Source: a bacterium
Lineage (GTDB): Bacteria; Actinomycetota; Acidimicrobiia; Acidimicrobiales; CATQHL01
NCBI GenBank assembly: GCA_026713745.1
Contig: JAPONU010000377.1
Span: 1 to 9,077, forward strand
Direction of reading: 5' to 3'
Length of the DNA stretch: 9,077 bases
Part shown: piece after piece, positions 1 through 5,379 of the stretch
Numbering within the stretch: the first letter of the stretch is position 1
Layout of the letters: each line of letters starts with the position of its first letter
The notes under the pieces: model-generated
Seen by the model: only the letters and a program-made list of their open reading frames with translations
Databases searched by the model: none
Told to the model about the DNA's origin: nothing
Program-made: the position numbers and the translations under genes

Positions 1-519
1 CAGACGTGACTCCGAGGGGGCGACCGCCGAGCGGGACATGCTGAGGATGCCGCGCACCTCCGATGGGTTGCTGAGATTGCTGAGGGTTCGGAGATAGAGC
101 GGGCGCTCGGGCTGAGTGGCGCCCTTGCGGCCCAGGAAACTTCGATTCCAACCCTTCACACGGCGCCAGCGCATCGAACGGGAGCCTTCCGGTGTGGCGT
201 AGTCGAACTCGATGATCACCTCACCGCTCGAATCCACCCGACCGCCGGACTTCGGGCGATAGTTGGGGAAGAGAGTCGACGGTACGAAGTCCTTGACGCC
301 TGCTCCGGGGACCTTGTAGGCGCAGGCTGCCGCGAAGAGTACCGTCGACTTGCCGGTCGCATTCCCGCCCGCGAGGACGCTCACGGGAAAGTCGATTGCG
401 ACCCTCAGGTGCTTGATCCCGCGGAGTCCCTGAAGGCGGATCTCGGAGAGGAAATGGGGAACGTGCGGTTTCCTGCCTCGCAACTGGTCCCAGAGTTCCC
501 GCAGGCGCTGCTCGATCAT
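1..519 (-). CDS. AAA/SMC-type ATPase, N-terminal part (runs off the left edge)
   Basis: An uninterrupted minus-strand frame of 173 codons begins at the ATG complementary to 517-519 and is still open at base 1, so the C-terminal part is missing. After about 25 charged residues comes a beta strand typical of RecF/SMC/OLD-like ATPases (IRLQGLRGIKHLRVAIDFP, from residue 27), followed by a perfect Walker A motif GGNATGKST at residues 51-59. The later reading is consistent with an AAA_15/AAA_23-type N-lobe, but Walker B, signature and any nuclease domain lie outside the window. The start has a GAGGAC ribosome site about 5 bases upstream. The gene is divergent from the catabolic genes and its third positions look less GC-rich (a sampled 60-base stretch is about 63% GC against about 77% in the thiolase). 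It could be an OLD- or PtuA-like defence ATPase or a housekeeping SMC-like protein; the fragment does not decide. Confidence 0.8.
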   Translation of the reverse strand, partial: MIEQRLRELWDQLRGRKPHVPHFLSEIRLQGLRGIKHLRVAIDFPVSVLAGGNATGKSTVLFAAACAYKVPGAGVKDFVPSTLFPNYRPKSGGRVDSSGEVIIEFDYATPEGSRSMRWRRVKGWNRSFLGRKGATQPERPLYLRTLSNLSNPSEVRGILSMSRSAVAPSESRL

Positions 520-607
520 CCGTCGTCCTCTGTGGGGAGTGCGGAGGTCCCGGCGACGGTGTCCGCCGAGGTTGGGTCAAGGGTAGTCGTGCGCCCGGAT
601 CGCGAGG

Positions 608-646
608 GTGGGTGGAGAGCGCCGACGCGATTGAGTGGCTACTCGG
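608..646. repeat. 39-bp direct repeat, copy 1
   Basis: This is the first of two perfect 39-bp direct copies, beginning GTGGGTGGAGAGCGCC and ending GGCTACTCGG. The second copy is exactly 75 bp downstream, and the identity stops abruptly on both sides (607/682 and 647/722 differ). It is not internally palindromic. Two identical copies in a non-coding gap suggest a family of short dispersed repeats, but other genomic copies cannot be seen here. Confidence 0.9.
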
Positions 647-676
647 ATACGTAATGAAGTTGCTTCACAGTATCGG
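644..676. promoter_or_regulatory. Interrupted dyad between the 39-bp repeats, possible operator
   Basis: Nested inverted arms are visible: an inner TGAAG (655-659) with CTTCA (663-667) around a 3-base centre, and an outer CGGATAC (644-650) with GTATCGG (670-676), which pairs except for one position. It is the most AT-rich part of this gap. The position between two divergent genes would suit a regulator site, but it matches no operator I can name, and the arms are slightly off-centre relative to each other. Confidence 0.35.
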
Positions 677-682
677 TGGAAT

Positions 683-721
683 GTGGGTGGAGAGCGCCGA
701 CGCGATTGAGTGGCTACTCGG
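683..721. repeat. 39-bp direct repeat, copy 2
   Basis: This copy is identical over 39 bases to 608-646. A 36-bp unique spacer separates the two. It ends 86 bp before the thiolase start, so it could lie within or next to the thiolase promoter or 5' leader. Confidence 0.9.
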
Positions 722-794
722 GGCTGCCGGCCGGGAGAGTCGACGGTAGCGTGACGCGGTGCCGCGGACCGGGCGGCGGCGATCGACGGCGACC

Positions 795-800
795 GGAGGA
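795..800 (+). promoter_or_regulatory. Ribosome binding site of the thiolase gene
   Basis: GGAGGA lies 7 bases before the ATG at 808. This sets the start there rather than at in-frame codons further upstream, such as 676, which would translate through the second repeat copy. Confidence 0.85.
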
Positions 801-807
801 TCCGGAC

Positions 808-1956
808 ATGACCGAGGCGTACATCATCGACGGGGTTCGCACGCCCATGGGGCGGTTCGGCGGCGGGCTGAGCCACGTGCACCCGGTGGACCTCGGCGCG
901 CACGTGCTGCGGGGGATCGTCGAGCGCACCGGCATCGATCCTGGCGAGGTGGACGACGTCATCTGGGGCTGCGTCGGCCAGATCGGAGCGCAGGCGTTCA
1001 ACCTGGGCCGCAACTGCGTGCTCGCGGCGGGGTTCCCCGAGCACGTGCCCGCGGTCACCCTCGACCGCCAGTGCGGCTCGTCGCAGCAGGCCGTGCACTT
1101 CGCCGCCCAGGCCATCATGTCCGGCACCATGGACATGGTCATCGCCGGCGGCACCGAGGTCATGAGCCTCGTGAAGCTCAACAGCCAGGGCGACGTGGGG
1201 CCCGACCTGGAGATGGGCTACCCGTTCGACGCCCCCGGCTGGAACGAGCGTTTCGGCGACGAGCTCATCCACCAGTTCCGGGGCGGCAACCTCATCGCCG
1301 AGCGCTGGGGCATCACCGGCACCGACATGAACGGCCTGGCCCTGCAGAGCCACACCAAGGCCCACCGAGCCTGGGAGGAGGGTCGCTTCGACAGCCAGGT
1401 CCTGCCGCTGGGCGACTGTGCCCGCGACGAGGGCATCCGCCCCAACACCTCCATGGAGAAGATGGCCACGCTGGTGCCGTTCAGCGAGTACGGCCCGCTC
1501 ACCGCAGCCATGTCCAGCCAGATCACCGACGGGGCGGCCGCCCTGCTGGTGGCCTCGGCGGCGGCGGTGGAGCGCCACGGCCTCACCCCGCTCGCCAGGG
1601 TCCACACGATGGCGGTCACCGGCAGCGACCCGGTCCTGATCCTCACCGGCCCGATCCCCGCCACCCAGACGGCGCTGAAGCGCGCCGGCCTCGGCGTCGA
1701 CGACATCGACCTGTTCGAGTGCAACGAGGCGTTCGCCTCGGTGGTGCTGGCCTGGCAGGCCGAGATCGGCGCCGACCCCGACCGGGTGAACGTGAACGGC
1801 GGCGCCATCGCCCTGGGCCACCCGCTCGGCGCCAGCGGAGCCCGCATCATGACCACCCTCGTCCACGAGCTGCACCGCGGCGGCGCCCGCCTGGGGCTGC
1901 AGACCATGTGCGAGGGAGGCGGCCTCTCCAACGCAACCATCCTGGAAGCCGCCTAG
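808..1956 (+). CDS. Thiolase (acetyl-CoA acyltransferase family)
   Basis: A 382-residue protein, near the usual ~390 of thiolases. Expected role: CoA-dependent cleavage of a 3-oxoacyl-CoA to a shortened acyl-CoA plus acetyl- or propionyl-CoA in the cytoplasm. The N-terminus IIDGVRTPMGRFGG is typical. The acyl-accepting cysteine is Cys89 in DRQCGSSQQA, the C-terminal domain carries NEAF followed by GHPLGASGAR with the catalytic His338, and the second active-site cysteine is Cys368 in CEGGGLSNA. All catalytic residues are present, so it should be active. The degradative type is favoured over a biosynthetic one because its neighbours are acyl-CoA dehydrogenase, SDR and CoA-transferase-fold genes. 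Chain length or ring specificity cannot be read; FadA6-like cleavage of a cyclic intermediate is possible but unproven. The start is set by GGAGGA at 795-800. Confidence 0.93.
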   Translation: MTEAYIIDGVRTPMGRFGGGLSHVHPVDLGAHVLRGIVERTGIDPGEVDDVIWGCVGQIGAQAFNLGRNCVLAAGFPEHVPAVTLDRQCGSSQQAVHFAAQAIMSGTMDMVIAGGTEVMSLVKLNSQGDVGPDLEMGYPFDAPGWNERFGDELIHQFRGGNLIAERWGITGTDMNGLALQSHTKAHRAWEEGRFDSQVLPLGDCARDEGIRPNTSMEKMATLVPFSEYGPLTAAMSSQITDGAAALLVASAAAVERHGLTPLARVHTMAVTGSDPVLILTGPIPATQTALKRAGLGVDDIDLFECNEAFASVVLAWQAEIGADPDRVNVNGGAIALGHPLGASGARIMTTLVHELHRGGARLGLQTMCEGGGLSNATILEAA

Positions 1957-2116
1957 CCGCCTGGCCTCACCGGCGAGCCGCTCGGACAGAGACGAACAAC
2001 CGAGGGAGGGGACGCCGGGGGCCGGCGCCGGATCGATTTCGCCAGACGATCCGCCGACGGTTACCGGCGTCCCCGACCGGACGCGGCCAGGAGCTGCAAC
2101 CGACAAAGGAGCACAA
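1957..2116 (+). other. Structured intergenic leader between the thiolase and VOC genes
   Basis: This 160-bp spacer is unusually long for the cluster and rich in inverted repeats. A perfect 11-bp pair, GGGGACGCCGG (2008-2018) with CCGGCGTCCCC (2064-2074), encloses a 7-bp pair, CGGATCG (2029-2035) with CGATCCG (2047-2053). A 5-bp stem CTCGG (1981-1985) with CCGAG (2000-2004) lies upstream. A 10-bp self-complementary CCGGCGCCGG (2022-2031) offers an alternative pairing. No U-tract follows, so it is not a standard intrinsic terminator. It may be an attenuator, an RNA-processing site or a leader of the VOC gene. I recognise no known riboswitch class in it. Confidence 0.5.
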
Positions 2117-2650
2117 ATGGGCATCCATCTCGACCACGTCTCGCTGCTGGTCAAGGACTTGGACCAGGCCGAGGCCGACTGGGCGCGCATCCTGGAGGCC
2201 CTCTCGCCGGGTCACACCATGCAGATCACCCGCGGCGAGGGCCTCGACGAAACCGACGGCACGCCGATGCGCTGGCTGACCTTCCAGAACCCCGACCCCC
2301 GCGGCGTCTCCATCCAGCTCTGGTCGCCTGCCGAGGCCGGCCACTGGCCCGACAAGGTGCTGGAACGCCGCGGCGAGTACGTGCACCATCTGGCCTTCTG
2401 CTCCGACGACTTCGACGGCATGATCGAGCGGGTGCGCGACGCCGGCCTGCCGCTGGTGATGGACGAGGCGAGCCACCCCAACACCCAGCCCTGGCTGCGC
2501 TGGAACTTCCTGCCGCCCAGCGTGGCCCACGGCCCGCTGATCGAGTTGGCGACCCGCTACCTGGCCGTCGGCGAGGAGTGGCTCCCGCACCCCGACAACG
2601 CCGAGAACGCCGAGTTGGCCGCCGAGTTGCACGACCGTTTCGCGGGCTGA
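2117..2650 (+). CDS. VOC-superfamily protein, methylmalonyl-CoA epimerase-like
   Basis: A 177-residue protein with two beta-alpha-beta-beta-beta modules (about 4-70 and 88-145), the glyoxalase/VOC fold. The four metal positions read His7 (LDHVS), Gln67 (VSIQLW), His91 (VHHLAF) and Glu143 (LIELATRY). This His-Gln-His-Glu set is the one known for Propionibacterium methylmalonyl-CoA epimerase, whereas glyoxalase I uses Glu at the second site. The family fits epimerisation or isomerisation of an acyl-CoA, possibly propionyl-CoA-derived methylmalonyl-CoA made when branched or steroid-like substrates are degraded. It is longer than a minimal epimerase (~145 residues), with an Asn/Glu-rich tail after residue 150. 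A dioxygenase or lyase role cannot be excluded. The start has AAGGAG at 2106-2111, five bases upstream. Confidence 0.8.
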   Translation: MGIHLDHVSLLVKDLDQAEADWARILEALSPGHTMQITRGEGLDETDGTPMRWLTFQNPDPRGVSIQLWSPAEAGHWPDKVLERRGEYVHHLAFCSDDFDGMIERVRDAGLPLVMDEASHPNTQPWLRWNFLPPSVAHGPLIELATRYLAVGEEWLPHPDNAENAELAAELHDRFAG

Positions 2651-2720
2651 ACCGGCACCGAAATCCCGGTCGCGACGATCGAGAGCACCGCGCCCGTGCC
2701 CGAGAGCACCGATACGTCCG

Positions 2721-2726
2721 GGGAGG
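2721..2726 (+). promoter_or_regulatory. Ribosome binding site of the luciferase-like gene
   Basis: GGGAGG lies 8 bases before the ATG at 2735. This favours that start over the in-frame GTG at 2696, which has only a weak GAG upstream. Confidence 0.65.
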
Positions 2727-2734
2727 CCTGCTCG

Positions 2735-3760
2735 ATGACCGGGGCCTCCGTTGCAGCCTCCTCCGAGGTGCCTGCCGCCGCCCGCTACGGCATGACCATG
2801 CCGGTGGAGGACGGGCTCAGCGCCCCCCAACTCCTGGCGCTCTACGAGGCCGCCGAGGAGGCCGGCTACCACACGGCGCTCTGCGGCGAGGTGGCGGGCG
2901 CCGAGGTCCTGTCACTGATGGGCATGGCGGCGACCCGCACCAGCCGGATCCGTCTCGGCTCGGGCATCCTGGCCACCTACACCCGTCCCGCACCGCTGGC
3001 GGCCATGGGTTTCGCCACGCTGGCCTCGGCGGCTCCGGGGCGCATCGTGGCCGGGTTCGGCGCCTCCAGCCCCATCATCGTGGGCCGCTGGCACGGCATC
3101 CCGTTCGACAAACCCTTCACCACCACCCGCGAGTACCTCGAACTGTTCGGGCAGGTGATGGCCGGCGGCAAGGTCGGCTATGGCGGCGAGCGGCTGGCCT
3201 GCGACGGGTTCCGTCTCCAGATGCAGCCACCCGAACCGGTGCCGGTGTGGCTGGGTGCCATGGGCGACCGGATGCTGGCGTTGGCCGGCCAGGTGGCCGA
3301 CGGGGCATTCCTGGCGTGGTGCCCCACCGGCGAGGTGGCCGCCAAGCGTGCGATCATCGCTGAGGCGGCCCGGGCCGCGGGCCGTGACCCGGCGTCGGTG
3401 GAGCTGATCTGCTCGTTCTGGGGCTATGCAGGCGACCGTCCCGACGAGGCGCGGGAACGGATGCGCCGGTCGGTGCTGGCCTACGCCATGGTGCCGACCC
3501 ACCAGCACTGTTTCGCGGGCTGCTTCGATCGCCTCGAAGAGGCCGCCGAGGCATGGGCTGCGGGCGACCGCCGCCGGGCGCTCGGGTTCGTGGACGATGC
3601 CGTGGTCGACGCCGTCTGCGCCGTGGGGGTCGACGCCGTGCGGCGGCGCATCGCCGAGTACATCGACGCGGGCATCGACACCCCCATCCTGCTGCCGACC
3701 GGCGCCGCGCCCGGCGACACCGAAGGATCAATGCAGACGGTTCTTCGCTGCGCTCCGTGA
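2735..3760 (+). CDS. Luciferase-like (LLM-class) flavin/F420-dependent oxidoreductase
   Basis: A 341-residue protein with the TIM-barrel signature of bacterial luciferase-like enzymes. It runs through RYGMTMPVEDGLS (from residue 17), an AEEAGYHTALCGE helix, and a strand ending in TRTSRIRLGSGI, followed by PAPLAAMGFATLASAAPGR, PFTTTREYLELF and PVWLGAMGDRMLALAGQVADG. These are the usual landmarks of the class. Family members use reduced F420 or FMN to reduce, dehydrogenate or monooxygenate small substrates; the cofactor cannot be fixed from sequence, though F420 is common for such proteins in actinobacteria. The gene begins 84 bp after the VOC gene and is the last before the internal promoter. 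About 16 residues precede the barrel; a shorter start at the ATG at 2792 is possible but lacks the GGGAGG site. The tail after residue 325 is variable and ends naturally. Confidence 0.85.
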   Translation: MTGASVAASSEVPAAARYGMTMPVEDGLSAPQLLALYEAAEEAGYHTALCGEVAGAEVLSLMGMAATRTSRIRLGSGILATYTRPAPLAAMGFATLASAAPGRIVAGFGASSPIIVGRWHGIPFDKPFTTTREYLELFGQVMAGGKVGYGGERLACDGFRLQMQPPEPVPVWLGAMGDRMLALAGQVADGAFLAWCPTGEVAAKRAIIAEAARAAGRDPASVELICSFWGYAGDRPDEARERMRRSVLAYAMVPTHQHCFAGCFDRLEEAAEAWAAGDRRRALGFVDDAVVDAVCAVGVDAVRRRIAEYIDAGIDTPILLPTGAAPGDTEGSMQTVLRCAP

Positions 3761-3854
3761 TTCTTTGCCAAAGTTCATAGCCTTACGAGCCAGCCGGCGC
3801 ACACCCGGTGGTTCGCAAACTCCTCCGCAGGAGCGGGCCGGCAGGCCATTCGGA

Positions 3855-3883
3855 TTGTGTGTCAAACGACCGTTTGATACTCT
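3855..3883 (+). promoter_or_regulatory. Candidate promoter of the second transcription block
   Basis: A -35-like TTGTGT (3855-3860) and a -10-like TACTCT (3878-3883) are 17 bases apart, the ideal spacing for a housekeeping sigma factor. Each matches its consensus only partly (TTG and TAnnnT). Support comes mainly from the perfect operator filling the spacer and from the ribosome site about 60 bases downstream. The alternative -10 GATACT (3876-3881) would give a 15-base spacer. Confidence 0.5.
3862..3877. promoter_or_regulatory. Perfect 16-bp inverted repeat, TetR-type operator
   Basis: TCAAACGACCGTTTGA has two exact 7-bp arms around a 2-bp centre. It contains CAAAC-N4-GTTTG, which fits the published form of sites bound by PsrA, a TetR-family regulator of fatty-acid degradation in Pseudomonas; similar sites are typical of acyl-CoA-sensing TetR repressors. 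It lies exactly between the candidate -35 and -10, where a bound repressor would block RNA polymerase. No regulator gene is in the window. I found no second copy upstream of the thiolase. Confidence 0.75.
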
Positions 3884-3944
3884 CGGGATTCGAAGCGGGC
3901 ACCAGCGAGGTCGCGATGGCCGGTGCCGCCTTCGTGTGCGAAGC

Positions 3945-3950
3945 AGGAGG
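3945..3950 (+). promoter_or_regulatory. Ribosome binding site of the flavin oxidoreductase gene
   Basis: AGGAGG lies 7 bases before the ATG at 3958. This fixes the start there; in-frame starts at 3808 and 3916 lack such a site, and 3808 is upstream of the promoter itself. Confidence 0.9.
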
Positions 3951-3957
3951 AGCCCAG

Positions 3958-5349
3958 ATGGCCAGCTACGACGTGGTCGTGATCGGCGCAGGAGCCGCCG
4001 GGTTGTCGGCCGGCGCGCTGCTGGCCCGCGAGGGTCGCAGCGTGTGCGTGGTGGAACGCTCACCGCACCTCGGCGGCCGCGCCCTGGCCGTCGACGACGA
4101 GGGCTTCCGGGTCAACCTCGGCGGGCACCTCATCGAGGACGGGGGATCTGGCATCACCAAGATCTTCGAGTACGTGGGCGAGGAACTCATCCACGGCGAG
4201 GTCTCCCATGACATGCCCGTGTGGGACAACGAGGCACGCCAGTGGGGATCCATCCGCGACCGCTACAGCGGCAACAAGACCGAGTTGAAGAAGGTCATCA
4301 AGGCCCTCGTCGAGACCTCCTGGGACGAATTGGAGGCCTGGGACGACCGGCCGATGCGCCAATGGATCCACCAGCACACCAGCGACCAGAGCGTGGTGGA
4401 CCTGTTCGAGTTCCTGGCCGTGCTGGAGTGCCTGACCGACAACTGGTGGGACCACTCGGCGAGCGACAACCTGTGGGTGCGCAAGATGCACTACGAGGAG
4501 CGCCGCATGGCCGCCTACTCGTGCTGGCCGGGCCAGGGCTGGGACGGCATGTGGCGCGACCTGGCGGGTGCCGTCGGCCGCCACGGCGGTGAGGTGCGGC
4601 TCAACTGCGCCGCAGACCAGGTGCTCATTGAGAACGGCGAAGTCGTGGGCGTGGCGCTGGGCCGCGACGGCATCGTCGTGCCCAACGACGTCGAATCCGG
4701 CGAGGTGCTGGAGACCAGTTGTGTCATCTCCACCCTGCCGGTGTGGAGCGTGCTGCGGGTGGTTCCCGACTGGGAGCTGCCGGACTGGTACGTCAACCAG
4801 ATCCGCTACCTCGCCCAGGACGCCTACAGGGTGTCGTGGCTGGGCCTGTACCTGGCGACCGAGGAGCCGGTGACCATGTACGACCCCCGCGAGCTGTCCA
4901 CCTGGCTGGCCACCCCGCACAGCCCCACACCGGGGTTCATGTACGACCAGACCGCCATGGATCCCGACTCCACCCCGCCGGGGGTCCACCTCTACTGCAC
5001 CGGCGGCGTCATCCCCGGCTCGCGGGGCCGCGACCGCCGCTACGTTTCCGAGATGTACGACCGCTTCGAGGCCGGCATGTACGAGATGTATCCGGGCCTG
5101 CGCAACCACGTGTGGCGGCGGCGCGGCCTGGTGTTCGATCCCCCCTTCGGCGTGGTGCAGAAGCCGATGCTGGTGGGGAACTTCCGCCCGCACTGGCGCG
5201 CCCCCAACGTGGACGGCCTCTATTTCGCCTCCGAGACGTTCCGCAGCCGCGGCATCGGCACCGACCGTGCCGCCCGGGCCGCGCTCACCTGCGTCGAGGA
5301 CTACCTGGGCCACCGCATCGCCTTCTTCGGCGACGGCTGGCGCTACTGA
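3958..5349 (+). CDS. NAD(P)/FAD-dependent oxidoreductase, phytoene desaturase/amine oxidase-like
   Basis: A 463-residue soluble-looking protein. The N-terminus YDVVVIGAGAAG is a dinucleotide-binding fold with GxGxxG at residues 10-15, the ribose-binding Glu33 at the end of the second strand, and the GGR motif at 39-41. The C-terminal flavin motif reads VDGLYFASETFRSRGIGTDR, followed by an ARAALTCVEDYL helix. This layout is that of the CrtI/CrtISO/monoamine-oxidase group, whose members desaturate, isomerise or oxidise hydrophobic substrates. Carotenoid synthesis is not indicated, since no phytoene synthase or prenyl transferase is nearby; the acyl-CoA dehydrogenase gene follows after only 30 bp. 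It is the first gene behind the operator-bearing promoter. A role in desaturating or oxidising a lipid-like substrate of the pathway is inference. Confidence 0.85.
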   Translation: MASYDVVVIGAGAAGLSAGALLAREGRSVCVVERSPHLGGRALAVDDEGFRVNLGGHLIEDGGSGITKIFEYVGEELIHGEVSHDMPVWDNEARQWGSIRDRYSGNKTELKKVIKALVETSWDELEAWDDRPMRQWIHQHTSDQSVVDLFEFLAVLECLTDNWWDHSASDNLWVRKMHYEERRMAAYSCWPGQGWDGMWRDLAGAVGRHGGEVRLNCAADQVLIENGEVVGVALGRDGIVVPNDVESGEVLETSCVISTLPVWSVLRVVPDWELPDWYVNQIRYLAQDAYRVSWLGLYLATEEPVTMYDPRELSTWLATPHSPTPGFMYDQTAMDPDSTPPGVHLYCTGGVIPGSRGRDRRYVSEMYDRFEAGMYEMYPGLRNHVWRRRGLVFDPPFGVVQKPMLVGNFRPHWRAPNVDGLYFASETFRSRGIGTDRAARAALTCVEDYLGHRIAFFGDGWRY

Positions 5350-5379
5350 TCGACAGCACCCCGAAGAACGGAAACCCGC

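Larger units (their letters stand above)
520..807. other. Divergent intergenic region upstream of the ATPase and thiolase genes
   Basis: This 288-bp gap separates the divergently transcribed ATPase and thiolase genes and should contain both promoters. It holds two 39-bp direct repeats and a dyad, listed separately. I could not find a convincing -35/-10 pair in either direction. Open frames crossing it on both strands carry the same repeated peptide from the two repeat copies and look like chance translation. Confidence 0.6.
3761..3957 (+). other. Intergenic region with the internal promoter and operator
   Basis: This 197-bp gap splits the cluster into two transcription blocks. The first 60 bases are distinctly AT-richer than the coding DNA. 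A short hairpin CTCCT/AGGAG (3820-3833) has no T-tract, so I do not call a terminator. The second half carries the promoter and operator listed separately and about 70 bases of probable 5' leader. Confidence 0.7.

Noticed and set aside
409..654. Plus-strand 81-codon open frame across the ATPase start and the first repeat.
   Set aside because: It is antisense to the ATPase N-terminus, has no ribosome site or recognisable motif, and ends in the repeat region.
608..721. Minimal CRISPR array: 39-bp repeat, 36-bp spacer, 39-bp repeat.
   Set aside because: The sizes fit, but there are only two repeats, no cas genes, no AT-rich leader, the repeat is not palindromic, and the 'spacer' itself carries a dyad. 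A short dispersed or regulatory repeat is more likely.
676..807. Upstream extension of the thiolase from an in-frame ATG at 676.
   Set aside because: It would translate the 39-bp repeat and adds 44 residues not found in thiolases; the ATG at 808 has an excellent ribosome site and a canonical N-terminus.
1957..2116. Known riboswitch (for example cobalamin) before the MMCE-like VOC gene.
   Set aside because: I see no conserved B12-box-like or other known aptamer sequence; only generic stems are visible.
3820..3833. Intrinsic terminator after the luciferase-like gene (CTCCT/AGGAG hairpin).
   Set aside because: The stem is only 5 bp and no T-run follows; transcription may still end here by other means.
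3808..3957. Upstream extension of the flavin oxidoreductase from 3808 or 3916.
   Set aside because: 3808 lies upstream of the promoter and operator, and neither has a ribosome site; the ATG at 3958 has AGGAGG at 7 bases and begins directly before the flavin-binding strand.
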